Source: Burkholderia stabilis
GTDB lineage: Bacteria; Pseudomonadota; Gammaproteobacteria; Burkholderiales; Burkholderiaceae
DNA length: 64,000 nucleotides
Direction of reading: 5' to 3'
NCBI RefSeq assembly: GCF_001742165.1
Contig: NZ_CP016442.1
Coordinates: 2,976,001-3,040,000, forward strand
Of this stretch, positions 18,446 to 28,967 are shown piece by piece. A model generated the notes under the pieces. That model was given only the letters and a program-made list of their open reading frames with translations, made no database searches and was not told where the DNA came from. How positions within the stretch are numbered: position 1 is the stretch's first letter; each line of letters starts with the position of its first letter. The translations under genes were made by a program, and so were the position numbers.

Positions 18446-18476
18446 GAAAAAAAGCCGGGGCATGCCCCGGCTTTTT
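18446..18476. terminator. Bidirectional rho-independent terminator between the LysR gene and bioB
   Basis: A near-perfect palindrome built on AGCCGGGG/CCCCGGCT with a CAT loop, flanked by seven A on the left and five T on the right. It can therefore terminate both the plus-strand LysR gene and the convergent biotin operon. Confidence 0.92.
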
Positions 18477-18505
18477 CGTTTGCAGCGCGTGCGTGACGTT
18501 GCCGC

Positions 18506-19525
18506 TTACGCGTTTTCCGACAGCGCGTCTGCCTGGCTCGCGCGGATGCCGAGACGCTCGAACAGCGCGCGGTCGCGCTGCGTCTGCGGGTTGCTCGTCG
18601 TCAGCAGCTGGTCGCCGTAGAACATCGAGTTCGCGCCCGCGAGGAAGCACATCGCCTGCATCGCGTCGTCGAGCTGCTCGCGGCCGGCCGACAGGCGCAC
18701 GACCGCCTTCGGCATCGTGATGCGCGCGACCGCGATCGTGCGCACGAACTCGAACGGATCGAGCGGCGCGGTGCCTTCGAGCGGCGTGCCTTCGATCGCG
18801 ACGAGGTTGTTGATCGGCACCGATTCCGGATACGGGTTCAGGTTCGCGAGCTGCGAGATCAGGCCTGCGCGTTCGCGGCGCGACTCGCCCATCCCGATGA
18901 TGCCGCCGCAGCACACGTTGATGCCCGCGTCGCGCACGCGGTCGAGCGTGTCGAGACGGTCCTGGTACGTGCGCGTCGAGATCACCTGGCCGTAGAACTC
19001 CGGCGACGTGTCGAGGTTGTGGTTGTAGTAGTCGAGGCCAGCATTGGCGAGCTGCTGCGCCTGTTCGTCCTCGAGCATGCCGAGCGTCATGCAGGTTTCG
19101 AGGCCGAGTTCCTTCACGCCGCGCACCATCTCGGTCAGCGCCGGCATGTGGCGCTCCTTCGGGTTGCGCCACGCGGCGCCCATGCAGAAGCGGCTCGCGC
19201 CGTTCGCCTTCGCCGCGCGCGCGGCGTCGAGCACCGTGTCGACGTCCATCAGCTTCTCGGCCTTCAGGCCCGTGTCGTGATGCGACGACTGCGAGCAGTA
19301 GCCGCAATCTTCCTCGCAGCCGCCCGTCTTGATCGACAGCAGCGTCGACAGCTGCACCGCGTTCGCGTCGAAGTGCTCGCGATGCACCTGCTGCGCGCGG
19401 AAGATCAGGTCGTTGAACGGCAGCGCGAACAGCGCGACGACGTCGGCGACGCGCCAGCGTTGCGAGGCCGGTGCGGCCACGGGAATCGCGTCGGGTTGCA
19501 CGGCGGCGGTCTGGGCTTGGGTCAT
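18506..19525 (-). CDS. bioB: Biotin synthase
   Basis: 339-residue radical-SAM enzyme that inserts sulfur into dethiobiotin, the final step of biotin synthesis. The radical-SAM cluster motif C-x3-C-x2-C is at Cys70, Cys74 and Cys77 ([13 protein letters not shown]). Other BioB blocks are [33 protein letters not shown] and [15 protein letters not shown]. It is the last gene of bioA-F-D-B, 41 bp after bioD. An AGGA ribosome binding site precedes the ATG at 19525. A short Ala/Pro-rich N-terminal extension precedes the core domain. Confidence 0.96.
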   Translation of the reverse strand: MTQAQTAAVQPDAIPVAAPASQRWRVADVVALFALPFNDLIFRAQQVHREHFDANAVQLSTLLSIKTGGCEEDCGYCSQSSHHDTGLKAEKLMDVDTVLDAARAAKANGASRFCMGAAWRNPKERHMPALTEMVRGVKELGLETCMTLGMLEDEQAQQLANAGLDYYNHNLDTSPEFYGQVISTRTYQDRLDTLDRVRDAGINVCCGGIIGMGESRRERAGLISQLANLNPYPESVPINNLVAIEGTPLEGTAPLDPFEFVRTIAVARITMPKAVVRLSAGREQLDDAMQAMCFLAGANSMFYGDQLLTTSNPQTQRDRALFERLGIRASQADALSENA

Positions 19526-19566
19526 TTCGTTTTCCTGTCCTGGGCGGGAGTGGGGATTCGGTTGGG

Positions 19567-20286
19567 TCAATGCTGCGCGGTGCGCAGCGACTCGACGAGC
19601 GCGGCGATGTCGAGCATCGCCGCGGCGGATTCGGGCGCGGCCGGCGCCATGTACGGAATGCGGCCGATGAGCGGTGCGCGGTGCTCGCGTGCGAGCCAGT
19701 CGCGCAGCGTCGCGACGTTCTCGTCCGGGAACGACATCGCCGGGTCGACGTGATTCGCGACCCAGCCCGCGAGCGTGAGGCCGCGCGCGGCAATCGCGTC
19801 GGCCGTCAGCAGCGCGTGGCTGATGCAGCCGAGCCGCACGCCGACCACCATCACGACGGGCACGCCGAGCGCGACGGCGAGATCGGCCATGTCGTGCGTA
19901 TCGGTGAGCGGCACGCGAAAGCCGCCGGCGCCTTCGACGACGACCATGTCCGCGCGCGTCAGCGCCTCGCGATGGCACGCGACGATCGTGTCGATGTCGA
20001 GCGTCACGCCTTCCTGCGCGGCGACGATGTGCGGCGCGGCCGGCGCTTTCAGCAGGAACGGCGTGCGCAGTTCGGGCGGGAGCACGACGTTCGCGGCCGC
20101 GTCGAGCTGGTCGGCGTCCTCGTTGTGCCACACGCCGTCGCGTTCGTACGCGCCTGCCGCGACGGGTTTCAGTGCGGCGGCCCGCAGGCCGAGCCGCGCG
20201 AAGCCGTGCAGCATCGCGGCCGAGACGAAGGTCTTGCCGATTTCGGTGTCGGTGCCGGTGACGAAAAGGGAGAGCGCGGCCGTCAT
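19567..20286 (-). CDS. bioD: ATP-dependent dethiobiotin synthetase
   Basis: 239 residues. It closes the ureido ring of biotin from 7,8-diaminopelargonate, CO2 and ATP. The P-loop GTDTEIGKT occupies residues 11-19; the KPVAAG motif, [12 protein letters not shown] and the nucleotide-recognition segment GWVANHVDP are present. Length is typical (about 220-240). The start overlaps the bioF stop by four bases (ATGA at 20283-20286), so translation is coupled. Confidence 0.95.
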   Translation of the reverse strand: MTAALSLFVTGTDTEIGKTFVSAAMLHGFARLGLRAAALKPVAAGAYERDGVWHNEDADQLDAAANVVLPPELRTPFLLKAPAAPHIVAAQEGVTLDIDTIVACHREALTRADMVVVEGAGGFRVPLTDTHDMADLAVALGVPVVMVVGVRLGCISHALLTADAIAARGLTLAGWVANHVDPAMSFPDENVATLRDWLAREHRAPLIGRIPYMAPAAPESAAAMLDIAALVESLRTAQH

Positions 20287-21518
20287 GCGGCAGCCCCCTC
20301 GGCGGGCAGCGGGCGAGCGTCGGCGCGGAGCGGGGCCGCTTCCTCGCTGGCCTCGACCAGCGCGGTTTCGAGCCGCGCGAGATCGTCGAACGAATGCGCG
20401 GCCGACAGCGACACGCGCAGCCGCGACGTGCCGGCCGGCACCGTCGGCGGCCGGATCGCGGGCACCCACAGGCCGTGCGCGTCGAGCGCGCGCATCGCGG
20501 CGAGCGTCGCGTCGTTGCTGCCGATCACGAGCGGCTGCACGGCCGTGTGCGAATCGACCGGCTGCCAGCGCGTGCGGCGCAGCAGCGCGCGCGTGCGCTC
20601 GATCAGCGCGGCGAGGTGCGCGCGGCGCGCGTCGCCTTCGTCGCCCGCGATCACCGTCAGGCTGACGGATACCGCATGCGCGACGGCCGGCGGCGCGGCC
20701 GTCGTGAAGATGTAGCTGCGCGCGCGCTGGATCAGCCATTCGATCACCGTCTCGTGCGCGATCACGAACGCGCCCGCGACGCCGGCCGCCTTGCCGAGCG
20801 TGCCGACGTACACGAGATGCGGCGAACGCAGCGCGGCGGCCGCGAGCGCGCCGCGACCCTGCGGGCCGAGCACGCCGAAGCCGTGCGCGTCGTCGACGAC
20901 GAGCCATGCGCCGTGGCGTTCGGCCAGCGCGACGAGTTCGGCGAGCGGCGCGAGGTCGCCGTCCATGCTGAACACGGTGTCGCTGACGATCAGTTTCGTT
21001 TCGGCATCCGATGCGTCGAGCAGCGCGGCGAGCGCGGCCGTATCCGCATGCGGATAGACCTGCACGTTCGCGCGCGACAGTCGGATGCCGTCGATCAGCG
21101 ATGCGTGGTTCAGCGCGTCGGAGAAGATCGTCGCGCCCTTGCCGGTGAGTGCCGTCATCGCGGCGAGGTTCGCCATGTAGCCGGTGCTGAAGTACAGCGC
21201 GCGCGGCGCGTCGGAGAAGCCACCGGAGAAGGCCGCGAGTTCGTCCTCGAGCTTCGCGTGTGCGCGCGAATGGCCGCCGAGCAGGTGCGAGCCGCCGCTG
21301 CCGGAGCCGTAGCGCTGCGCGCCTTCGCCGAATGCGGCGACGAGCGCCGGGTGCGCGGCGAGGCCGAGGTAGTCGTTGCTCGCGAAGCCGACGATCTCGC
21401 GGCCGTCGACGGTCATGCGCGCGTCGCACGCGGTGTCGGCGATGCGGCGCACGCGGCGCAGCCCTTGTGCGTCGAGATCGGCGAGGCCGCGTTGCAGGGT
21501 GTCGAGCAGGGACGTCAT
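20283..21518 (-). CDS. bioF: 8-amino-7-oxononanoate synthase
   Basis: 411-residue PLP enzyme that condenses pimeloyl-thioester with alanine. Alpha-oxoamine synthase motifs are [46 protein letters not shown], and the PLP-lysine segment [12 protein letters not shown] with Lys near residue 240. A C-terminal extension of about 15 residues after the core is Ala/Pro-rich. It overlaps both neighbours (bioA upstream, bioD downstream) by four bases, confirming a coupled operon. Confidence 0.95.
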   Translation of the reverse strand: MTSLLDTLQRGLADLDAQGLRRVRRIADTACDARMTVDGREIVGFASNDYLGLAAHPALVAAFGEGAQRYGSGSGGSHLLGGHSRAHAKLEDELAAFSGGFSDAPRALYFSTGYMANLAAMTALTGKGATIFSDALNHASLIDGIRLSRANVQVYPHADTAALAALLDASDAETKLIVSDTVFSMDGDLAPLAELVALAERHGAWLVVDDAHGFGVLGPQGRGALAAAALRSPHLVYVGTLGKAAGVAGAFVIAHETVIEWLIQRARSYIFTTAAPPAVAHAVSVSLTVIAGDEGDARRAHLAALIERTRALLRRTRWQPVDSHTAVQPLVIGSNDATLAAMRALDAHGLWVPAIRPPTVPAGTSRLRVSLSAAHSFDDLARLETALVEASEEAAPLRADARPLPAEGAAA

Positions 21519-22861
21519 CGTGCAATCTCCTCGAGCGTCGCATCGAGCGTGTCGCGCGTGCGCTGCGCGAGCCACGCGATATCGTCGTCGCTCATCACGT
21601 ACGGCGGCATCAGGTACACGGTCGTGCCGATCGGGCGCAGCAGCAGCTCGCGTTCGAGCGCGCGTTCGAAGAAGCGCCGTGAGAAGCCGCGCGCCGCATC
21701 GCCGTCGAGCGCGACGTCGAACGCGAACAGCGTGCCGCGCTCGCGCAGATGGCGCACCTGCGGGTGTGCGTCGAGGGAGCCAAGCGCGGCGTGCAGCGTC
21801 GCGGATTTGCGCGCGTTGCTCGCGAGCACGTCGTCGCGCGCGAACAGGTCGAGCGTCGCGACCGCCGCGCGGCACGCGAGCGGGTTGCCCGTGTACGAAT
21901 GCGAATGCAGGAAGCCGCGCGTCGTGTCGTCGTCGTAGAACGCCGCGAACACGTCGTCGCGCGTGAGCACGAGCGACAGCGGCAGGTAGCCGCCGCTGAT
22001 GCCTTTCGACAGGCACAGGAAATCGGGCCAGACGCCGGCCTGTTCGCACGCGAAGAAGGTGCCGGTGCGGCCGCAGCCGACCGCGATCTCGTCGGCGATC
22101 AGGTGCACGTCGAATTCGTCGCACAGCGCGCGCAGCCCGCGCACGTACGACGGATCGTGCATCGCCATGCCGGCCGCGCATTGCACGAGCGGCTCGACGA
22201 TCAGCGCGGCGATCCGGTCGCCGCGTTCGACGAACAGGCGCCGCACGTCCGCGAGCGCGCGGCCCGCGACGTCGGCGGCCGTTTCGCCCGGCAGCGCGCC
22301 GCGCGCATCGGGCGACGCGACGACGTGCGCGTGGCGAATCAGCGGGTCGTACGCATCCTTGAACAGCGCGACGTCGGTCACGCCGAGCGCGCCGATCGTC
22401 TCGCCGTGATAGCTGTTCGCGACGCACACGAATTCCTGCTTGCCCGCGCGGCCGCGGTTGCGCCACGCGTGGAAGCTCATCTTCAGCGCGATCTCGACGG
22501 CCGACGCGCCGTCCGACGCGAAGAACGCATGGCCGAGCGTGCGGCCGGTGAGCGCGTGCAGCCGTTCGGCGAGCTCGATCGCGGGCTCGTGCGTGCAGCC
22601 GGCGAGCATTGCGTGCTCGAGCGTGTCGAGCTGGTCCTTCAGCGCCGCGTTGATGTCCGGGTTCGCATGGCCGAACAGGTTGACCCACCACGAGCTGATC
22701 GCGTCGAAGTAGCGGCGGCCGTCACGGTCGTACAGCCACAGACCCGCGCCGCGCGCGACGGGGATGAGCGGCAGGCGCTCGTGGTGCTTCATCTGGGTGC
22801 AGGGGTGCCAGACCGCGCGCAGGCTGCGCGCGACCCAGTCGTCGGTGGCTCGCGTACTCAA
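21515..22861 (-). CDS. bioA: Adenosylmethionine-8-amino-7-oxononanoate transaminase
   Basis: About 448 residues; a class III aminotransferase using S-adenosylmethionine as amino donor to make 7,8-diaminopelargonate. Motifs are [67 protein letters not shown] and the PLP lysine in [13 protein letters not shown]. The start is uncertain: TTG at 22861 is preceded by GGAG at correct spacing and begins at the family N-terminus (STRATDDW); an ATG at 22885 would add eight residues but has no ribosome binding site. It is the first gene of the biotin operon. Confidence 0.93.
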   Translation of the reverse strand: MSTRATDDWVARSLRAVWHPCTQMKHHERLPLIPVARGAGLWLYDRDGRRYFDAISSWWVNLFGHANPDINAALKDQLDTLEHAMLAGCTHEPAIELAERLHALTGRTLGHAFFASDGASAVEIALKMSFHAWRNRGRAGKQEFVCVANSYHGETIGALGVTDVALFKDAYDPLIRHAHVVASPDARGALPGETAADVAGRALADVRRLFVERGDRIAALIVEPLVQCAAGMAMHDPSYVRGLRALCDEFDVHLIADEIAVGCGRTGTFFACEQAGVWPDFLCLSKGISGGYLPLSLVLTRDDVFAAFYDDDTTRGFLHSHSYTGNPLACRAAVATLDLFARDDVLASNARKSATLHAALGSLDAHPQVRHLRERGTLFAFDVALDGDAARGFSRRFFERALERELLLRPIGTTVYLMPPYVMSDDDIAWLAQRTRDTLDATLEEIAR

Positions 22862-23394
22862 GGCAACTCCGGGATGGCGCGGCATCGACGGGATGCCGCG
22901 CGGCAAATTCGAAAACGCGCTGAGATTAGCGTGTTCCGCGACGCGTTGCACTAGTGGTTACAAACACCGCAAAGCCTTGCTGAGCGGGAGTTCGGCGCAG
23001 ATCGGGGGTGCTCGGAACGGTACGCGGCAAATGTCCCGAAATGCGCGCAGTTGACGACGTTCGAGTGATACCCCCCGACAGAAAAAAATCGCGGGGCGCA
23101 GGCGTGGTGCGACCGGGAAAAATCGGGGATCGAAGGAGGGGGCGGTGAAGCGGAGCGATGCCGGGGCGGAAGGCGGCGGTCGAATCGTATGGGGAATTCG
23201 GCGAGGGAATGGGTGGCGAGAATGGTGTGAGACGGCGCGTGATGCGGTTGCGAATGGAGGAAAACGGGGAAGCGCGGACGCAGAGAGGCAGCGGAGAGGC
23301 GCAGAAGTGGAGAGGCGCAGAAGCGGAGAGGTGGAGAGGCGGAAAAGCGCAGAACCGCAGAACCGCAGAACCGCGGCGGGCAAACCGCCGCGCG
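22862..23394. other. 533-bp intergenic region upstream of bioA
   Basis: It holds the presumed bioA promoter (minus strand, about 22920-23000, near a TTTGTAACC sequence) and the octamer repeat array listed separately. It contains no credible gene: open frames here are made by the repeats. No clear BirA-type palindrome could be completed; only one TTGTAACC half-site-like sequence is visible around 22957-22965. Confidence 0.5.
23277..23372. repeat. Octamer tandem array, mixed units (GGAGAGGC / GCAGAAGC / GCAGAACC)
   Basis: Twelve phase-locked 8-bp units, the last three being identical GCAGAACC. Units alternate between GGAGAGGC and GCAGAAGT/GCAGAAGC before the GCAGAACC block. It sits between the stop of the secreted hydrolase gene and bioA. 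It is purine-rich on the plus strand and related in pattern to two arrays near 33.7-34.1 kb. It is probably a variable-number tandem repeat. Confidence 0.85.
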
Positions 23395-24660
23395 TCAGCG
23401 CGAAGCCAGCGAGTGCGTATCCGTGTCGCGCGTATCGGCGTCGCCGTTGTCGGCCGTCTGCGTGTTCGCGTTCCACACGACACGATCGTTCACCGCATAC
23501 AGCCGGCACGCGCCCGCACCTTGCTTTGCGCAGTTGTCGAGCGCGAGCGCCATCGGATCGTCGCCGCCTTCGGCCCACGACCACGCGCCTTCCGACGACA
23601 CCGCGAACGCGCGGCTCGGATGCTGGTTCAGGAAGCGGCGATACCCTTCGCGGCCGGCTTCGTCGACGTACGGCACCGCGTTGACCGCATCGATCGACGC
23701 GTAGCCGGTCGCCTTCGGCTCGTGCGGGTTCGCGACCGCATAGCGCACCGTGGTCGGCAGGTTCAGCTTGTCGAGGAACGCGTTGACGGCCGGCCACCAG
23801 ACCGGCACGCCGTCGCGATCGACGATCAGCCGGTGCGCGTCGTCCTTGTAGCGGCCGAAATCGATGAACTGGGCCTGCGTGCCGTGCGACACGTACGCGT
23901 CGTGCATTTGCGCGACGAGCGCGGGCGTCCACACCGAATCGTTGTCGCCGTACAGCCAGAGCGAGCGCACGGCCGTGTGCGCGCCGTACTGGTCGAATGC
24001 GTCGACGAGGTTGCGCTGCCAGCCGTCGCACAGATCCTGGCGCAGCCCGCCGGAGAAGTTGATGATGCCGCGCACGCCCGGTGCGGCTTCGGTGCCGTAC
24101 GCGACCGAGACGAGGCCGCCGTGCGACGTGCCCGCGACGACGATGCGCGACGCATCGACGTACGACTGGCGCGACATGTAGCGAACCGTGGCGTTGACGT
24201 CGGCGGCCTGCGCGAGGCCGTTCTTGCCGACGTTGCAGCCTTCCTGCTGGTACGTGCCGTCCGAGCCCGCGAAGCCCTGGCGGTTCGGCGCGATCACCGC
24301 ATAGCCGCGACGCACGAATTCCCGCGCGAACGCGAGCGGCCGGCTGCGCGGCTGCAGATGGAGATCACCGGTGTTCTTGCCGTGGTTGAACACGACGAGC
24401 GGGAAGGGGCCGGGACCGTCCGGCTTGAAGAGCGTCGCCTCGAGCGTGACGGAGCCCGACGCGTCGGCCGGAATGCGAATGATCTGTTCGTTGAGGCTGG
24501 CCGCGACCTGGGGCAGGCGCGAATCGCCGTAATCGAAGCGCTCGGCGTGAGCGAGCGAGCCGCTCGCCGTGGCCGTGTTCGCGCTCGGCAACGTATCGGC
24601 CTGAGCGGCCGACAGCGCACAGGCCGCCATCCATCCCACCAATACCTTGCTGAACGCCAT
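23395..24660 (-). CDS. Secreted alpha/beta-hydrolase (dienelactone hydrolase-like)
   Basis: 421 residues with a Sec signal peptide (cleavage likely after ALSAAQA, about residue 21). The alpha/beta-hydrolase core has the oxyanion FNHGKN segment (about 92) and the nucleophile elbow GTSHG (Ser near 171). YGDNDSVW and DAHRLI supply the likely acid and histidine of the triad. The C-terminal quarter (after about 330) is an extra region ending in an Asp/Thr-rich tail. It probably acts on an ester or lactone in the periplasm; substrate unknown. It is transcribed alone, with the octamer array starting close after its stop. Confidence 0.8.
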   Translation of the reverse strand: MAFSKVLVGWMAACALSAAQADTLPSANTATASGSLAHAERFDYGDSRLPQVAASLNEQIIRIPADASGSVTLEATLFKPDGPGPFPLVVFNHGKNTGDLHLQPRSRPLAFAREFVRRGYAVIAPNRQGFAGSDGTYQQEGCNVGKNGLAQAADVNATVRYMSRQSYVDASRIVVAGTSHGGLVSVAYGTEAAPGVRGIINFSGGLRQDLCDGWQRNLVDAFDQYGAHTAVRSLWLYGDNDSVWTPALVAQMHDAYVSHGTQAQFIDFGRYKDDAHRLIVDRDGVPVWWPAVNAFLDKLNLPTTVRYAVANPHEPKATGYASIDAVNAVPYVDEAGREGYRRFLNQHPSRAFAVSSEGAWSWAEGGDDPMALALDNCAKQGAGACRLYAVNDRVVWNANTQTADNGDADTRDTDTHSLASR

Positions 24661-24766
24661 TCGTAAGCCCTGCCATGCAACATGACCAATTCGAGGTCAT
24701 CGTAGCCCGACAAATTCGGGTTGTGCAATGCGGGAATTACCCGGCGTCTGACACAGCAACTATTTG

Positions 24767-25204
24767 TCAGCGTTCGCTTACTTCGCCGTCGACGTAGCGC
24801 CAGAAACCGTGTTCGTCGCGCTCGAAGCGGCTCGTTTCGTGAAGCCGGTAGGCGCGTCCGCCCACCTTGTAGCGGGCCACGAATTCGACCTCCGCGTGCC
24901 GTTCGTCGAGCGGCGCGTGGCGTTTCACCGCGAGGCCGAGCCAGCGCGGCGCGTCGGGGGCTTCGGGGTCGGTGTCGAGATCGGGCGGGCAGGTGCGCGC
25001 CGCCCACGTCGCGCGCAGGTAGTCGGTCGCGCCGAGTACGTACGCGCTGTACCGCGAGCGCATCAACTCGAGCGCGGTCGGTGCGGTCTCGCCGCCGTCG
25101 ATGAAGCGGCCGCAGCAGGCCGCATAACGCGGGGCCGGCGCTTTGCCGGCGGGAGCGGGGGATGCGCCGCCGCACGGGCACGCGTCAGGTCGGGTCAAAA
25201 TCAT
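24767..25204 (-). CDS. YchJ family protein (UPF0225)
   Basis: 145 residues. The N-terminal CPCGG motif (Cys9, Cys11) and a CCGRFIDGGE segment (Cys30, Cys31) match the YchJ/SEC-C-type Cys pattern, likely metal binding. The rest has the NTF2-like YchJ core: LMRSRYSAYVLGATDYLRATW, WLGLAV, VEFVARYKVGGRAYRLHETSRF and FWRYVDGEV. Function unknown in the family. It lies 39 bp after the SDR gene on the same strand, so the two may be co-transcribed. Confidence 0.87.
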   Translation of the reverse strand: MILTRPDACPCGGASPAPAGKAPAPRYAACCGRFIDGGETAPTALELMRSRYSAYVLGATDYLRATWAARTCPPDLDTDPEAPDAPRWLGLAVKRHAPLDERHAEVEFVARYKVGGRAYRLHETSRFERDEHGFWRYVDGEVSER

Positions 25205-25243
25205 GCGAAACGTGAATTAACGACGCTCGGTTGTTACCGTGGA

Positions 25244-25921
25244 TTACCAGCTCAGCTCGATGCCGTCGTACTGGAAGAAGCGGCCGTTTGCCTGCGATAC
25301 GTCCGCGCCGGCTTCGGCGATCACGCGGCGCATGCCGGTCACGCTGGTTTCCGGATCGATCGCGGCCTGCGCGCCGCCCATGTCGGTGCGCACCCAGCCG
25401 GGGTGAAGCGAGATGCACGCGGCGTGGCGCGTCTGCAGCGACGCGATGCGCAGCGCGTCGTTCAGTGCGGCCTTGCTCGCGCGGTACAGCCAGCCGGTCG
25501 TGCCGGTCGCCTCGGCGATGCTGCCCATCCGGCTCGACACGACGGCCAGCACGCCGCGCGCGTCCTCGACGAGCGGCAGCAGGATCGGCAGCAACTGCAT
25601 CGGCCCGCGCACGTTCGTGTGCATCACCGCGTCGAAATCCTCGGCGGTGATCGTCTCGACGCCTTCGGTGCGTGGCCCGTAGACGCCCGACACGAGCACG
25701 GCCGCATCGAGCCGCTCGCCGTCGAGCTTCCAGCCGAGCGCCGCGATCTGCTCGGGCTGCGCGATGTCGAGCGCATGGGCGGTTGCGCCGAGCGAGCGCA
25801 GCGCCGTGAGCGACGCTTCGTCGCGCGCGGTGGCGATCACGTTCCAGCCGTCGCGACGGTATTGCCGGACGAATTCGCGGCCGAGGCCGCGCGATGCGCC
25901 GACGATCAGTACGGTTTTCAT
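25244..25921 (-). CDS. Short-chain dehydrogenase/reductase (C-factor-like)
   Basis: 225-residue SDR. The cofactor motif is GASRGLG (about 8-14), the VLVSGVYGP segment replaces the usual NNAG, the catalytic Ser is in VVSSRMGSI, and YRASK supplies Tyr and Lys. The HPGWVRTDMGG block is typical of the C-factor-type (CsgA-like) SDR branch. Substrate unknown. It lies upstream of the YchJ gene and about 100 bp after the carbonic anhydrase gene. Confidence 0.88.
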   Translation of the reverse strand: MKTVLIVGASRGLGREFVRQYRRDGWNVIATARDEASLTALRSLGATAHALDIAQPEQIAALGWKLDGERLDAAVLVSGVYGPRTEGVETITAEDFDAVMHTNVRGPMQLLPILLPLVEDARGVLAVVSSRMGSIAEATGTTGWLYRASKAALNDALRIASLQTRHAACISLHPGWVRTDMGGAQAAIDPETSVTGMRRVIAEAGADVSQANGRFFQYDGIELSW

Positions 25922-26020
25922 GTGCGCCGCTCCTTTGCTTTGCGTCGCCGCGGGGGCGGCGTCAGATCCGTTCGATGCCGATTGTGGCTGCTTCGCCGCT
26001 GCCGCCTGGGCGGCCAGGCA

Positions 26021-26788
26021 TTACTTCGCGTCGTCGCACGGCTTCAGCGTGTCGGCGACGGCCTGCGCGACGCCTTCGAGCCGCGCGGCGTCCGCCGCGA
26101 TCATGTCGTTGTCGGGCGCGTGCTCGCCGCCCGCGGTGAGCGCGGCCACGCAGCGCTTGTAGGTTTCGTCGAGCGTTTCGAAGTTCGACACGGCCATCCC
26201 GAGGTTGCGCATCCGGCCGTCGTGCACGCCGTACACGAGCCCGTGCACGGTGAGCGACTGGCCGCGCGCCCACGCGTCGTTGACGATCGTCGTGCGGCAC
26301 ACGTTGACGACCTGCTCGATCGCGTTCAGCTCGATCAGGCGGCGATAGCGCGCTTCGCCCACCGGCCATTCGTCGAGCAGCGCCGCGTGGCGCTCGCGCA
26401 CGTCCTGCACGTGATGCAGCCAGTTGTCGGCGAGACCGACGCGGCGGTTGAGCAGCGCCGCGTTCACGCCCGAGCAGCCGTAGTGGCCGACGACCATGAT
26501 GTGCTTCACGCGCAGGATGTCGACCGCGAACTGGATCACCGACAGGCAGTTCAGGTCGCTGTGTACGACGACGTTCGCGATGTTGCGGTGGACGAACACT
26601 TCGCCCGGCGGCAGGCCGATGATCTGGTTCGCGGGCACGCGCGAATCCGAGCAGCCGATCCACAGATATTCCGGCGCCTGCTGGTCGGCGAGGCGCGCGA
26701 AGAATTGCGGATCGTCTTCGAGCTTGCGTTTGACCCACGCGTCGTTGTTGTCGAACAGGTGCGAAAGCGGATTGTCTTGGGTGTTCAT
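26021..26788 (-). CDS. can: Beta-class carbonic anhydrase
   Basis: 255 residues. The zinc ligands are Cys46 and Asp48 in CSDSR, and His102 and Cys105 in GHYGCSG, as in E. coli Can. The APEYLWIGCSDSRVPANQI and FVHRNIANVV blocks are typical. It interconverts CO2 and bicarbonate, providing bicarbonate for carboxylases at ambient CO2. It lies 56 bp downstream of aceK on the same strand, so it could be read from the same message. Confidence 0.94.
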   Translation of the reverse strand: MNTQDNPLSHLFDNNDAWVKRKLEDDPQFFARLADQQAPEYLWIGCSDSRVPANQIIGLPPGEVFVHRNIANVVVHSDLNCLSVIQFAVDILRVKHIMVVGHYGCSGVNAALLNRRVGLADNWLHHVQDVRERHAALLDEWPVGEARYRRLIELNAIEQVVNVCRTTIVNDAWARGQSLTVHGLVYGVHDGRMRNLGMAVSNFETLDETYKRCVAALTAGGEHAPDNDMIAADAARLEGVAQAVADTLKPCDDAK

Positions 26789-26844
26789 CGGTGTGGATTC
26801 CGTTGGCGGAAATCAGGTCGATATCGGGTTGGGTATAACCGGCG

Positions 26845-28662
26845 TCAGGCGGCGCGCTGTGCGTCGCCTGCGCCGTCGTTCTGGTCCGTCGCGCCGAAGC
26901 GCGCGGGGTAGCGCACGCTGAAGCGCAGCGATGCGTCATACGGGTAAAAATCGGGCAACTCGCCCTGCAGCAGCTTGTCCTTGCTCGCCTGCCACAGCGC
27001 GGGATCGAAGAAATCCGCGTGATGCCTCATGAAGACGTCACGCACGCGCGGGTCGCCGAGCAGGAACGGTCCGTAGGTCTCCGGAAAGATGTCGTGCGGG
27101 CCGACGGTATACCACGGTTCGCCGAACAGCTCGTCTTCCTCGTTGCGCGGCGGCGGCACGCGGCGCACGTTGCAGTCGGTCAGGTACTCGATTTCGTCGT
27201 AGTCGTAGAACACGACGCGGCCGTGGCGCGTGACGCCGAAGTTCTTGTACAGCATGTCGCCGGGGAAGATGTTCGCCTTCATCAGCTCCTTCACCGCGTT
27301 GCCGTACTCCTTCACGCCGTGCTCGACGTCCGCGTCGCTGCCGTTCTGCAGGTACAGGTTGAGCGGCGTCATCCGGCGCTCGATGTACAGGTGCTTGATC
27401 ACGAGGTTGTCGCCCTCGTATTCGAGCAGCGACGGCACTTCCTTCTCCAGCTCGCGCACGAGCGCGTGGTCGAGCCGCGCGAGCGGCAGCGCGACGCTCG
27501 AATACTCGAGCGTGTCGGCCATCCGACCGAGGCGGTCGTGGCGCTTCACGAGCTGGTACTTCTCCATGATCTGCGCGCGCGTCGTTTCCTTCGGCGGCGG
27601 GAAGTGATCCTTGATGATCTTGAACACGTACGGGAACGACGGCAGCGTGAACACGAGCATCACGAGGCCCTTGATCCCGGGCGCGATGATGAAGCGGTCG
27701 CTCGAATGCGACAGGTGATGCAGCAGGTCGCGGTAGAACAGGTTCTTGCCCTGCTTCTGCAGGCCGACCGACGTATAGATCTCGGCCTTCGGCTTGCCCG
27801 GCATGATCGTGCACAGGAACTCGACGTACGCCGACGGCACGTTCATGTCGACGAGGAAGTACGAGTGCGAGAAGCTGAAGATGATCTGCAGCAGGTCGCG
27901 CCGCAGCAGCACCGTGTCGAGCGCGAGCAGGCCCGGGCGCACGTGGCGGATCGGCACCGCGAACGGCAGCAGGCGGTCGGCATTGATGATGCGGCCGATG
28001 ATGTACGCGCTCTTGTTGCGGAAGAACAGCGACGACAGCACGTGGATCTGGAAATTCGGCGCGGCGTCGAAGTGGCCGAATTCGTCGTGGATCGCCTGCA
28101 TCACGCAGCCGATGTCGCGCTCGAGATCCTCGAACGGCGGGTCGAGCTGGAAGTTCGTGACGATGCGCTCGAGCGTCGCCGCGAGCCCGTCGGTGCCCGG
28201 GTAATACGCGCGATAGGTCGGCTTGCCGGCCGGCTCGTCGTTTTCGAGGTACTCGGTCGAGATCGCCGGGCGCACGAAGATGAAATCGTTGCTGAAGTAC
28301 GAGCGGTGCAGGATCTTGCAGCACACCGAATTGAAGAAGGTTTCCGCGCACTCGGGCTGGCGGTGCGACGTGAGCAGGCCGATGTAGTGCAGCTTGATCT
28401 GCTGCCAGACTTCGTCGTCGATGTTCTCCGCGTCGTATTCGTCTTCCAGCACCTCGACGCATTCCTGCACGCGATCGTCGTACGACGTGATCCGCTCGCG
28501 CCCGAGCCGCTGCAGCCCGTGCCAGTCGGTGCGCTCGTACAGTGCCTTCGCCTCGACGGCCGCTTCGCGGAAGATCCGGTAGTGGCGATCGAAGTATTCG
28601 AGCATCGTCTGCGCGACGTCGAAACCGATCTGCGACGACAGCAGTTTGGGGAAGTGATTCAT
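26845..28662 (-). CDS. aceK: Isocitrate dehydrogenase kinase/phosphatase
   Basis: 605 residues, the usual AceK length. It phosphorylates and dephosphorylates isocitrate dehydrogenase, setting flux between the TCA cycle and the glyoxylate shunt. Family blocks include [18 protein letters not shown], the nucleotide-binding loop [65 protein letters not shown] and the catalytic-region [13 protein letters not shown]. The ATG at 28662 is the family start ([11 protein letters not shown]); the frame extends 18 codons further upstream. Confidence 0.96.
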   Translation of the reverse strand: MNHFPKLLSSQIGFDVAQTMLEYFDRHYRIFREAAVEAKALYERTDWHGLQRLGRERITSYDDRVQECVEVLEDEYDAENIDDEVWQQIKLHYIGLLTSHRQPECAETFFNSVCCKILHRSYFSNDFIFVRPAISTEYLENDEPAGKPTYRAYYPGTDGLAATLERIVTNFQLDPPFEDLERDIGCVMQAIHDEFGHFDAAPNFQIHVLSSLFFRNKSAYIIGRIINADRLLPFAVPIRHVRPGLLALDTVLLRRDLLQIIFSFSHSYFLVDMNVPSAYVEFLCTIMPGKPKAEIYTSVGLQKQGKNLFYRDLLHHLSHSSDRFIIAPGIKGLVMLVFTLPSFPYVFKIIKDHFPPPKETTRAQIMEKYQLVKRHDRLGRMADTLEYSSVALPLARLDHALVRELEKEVPSLLEYEGDNLVIKHLYIERRMTPLNLYLQNGSDADVEHGVKEYGNAVKELMKANIFPGDMLYKNFGVTRHGRVVFYDYDEIEYLTDCNVRRVPPPRNEEDELFGEPWYTVGPHDIFPETYGPFLLGDPRVRDVFMRHHADFFDPALWQASKDKLLQGELPDFYPYDASLRFSVRYPARFGATDQNDGAGDAQRAA

Positions 28663-28702
28663 CGCGTGCAGGCTCGTTCGGGAAGGGCTGTAAGCACTCG
28701 CC

Positions 28703-28729
28703 ATTTTAGCGCCCAAGTCGGCGTTTCAA
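28703..28729 (-). promoter_or_regulatory. Candidate aceK promoter
   Basis: On the minus strand TTGAAA and TAAAAT are separated by 15 bp, just upstream of aceK, which would give a leader of about 35 nt. The spacer is shorter than the usual 17, so this is tentative. Confidence 0.38.
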
Positions 28730-28967
28730 TGACTTTCGGGGCGACGCGCCCAGGGCCGTCAATCGGTGGGTTATCCACCGTTGGGTGCCGTTCGGCGCAT
28801 CTTCGCGTAAAGATACGGGTACGGAACCGATTCTGACACGAACTTTTTTTGGCGGGCAGGCGGCCGCCGGGCGCGCGTTTCGCACGACGGCGATAGAATC
28901 GACGCATCGCCCGCCGCGGCCTGCCGCCGGCGCGCATTCGCACAGATAACGACGAGACGCCCCACCG
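28730..28967. other. Divergent intergenic region between aceK and the MBL-fold gene
   Basis: Gene-free. A TAGAAT hexamer at 28894-28899 is a possible -10 for the plus-strand gene, without a clear -35. A run of seven T lies near 28843. Nothing else recognised. Confidence 0.35.

Noticed and set aside
22940..22985. BirA operator upstream of bioA
   Set aside because: Only one half-site-like TTGTAACC is visible; the second arm at the required distance is not found, and BirA here lacks a DNA-binding domain.
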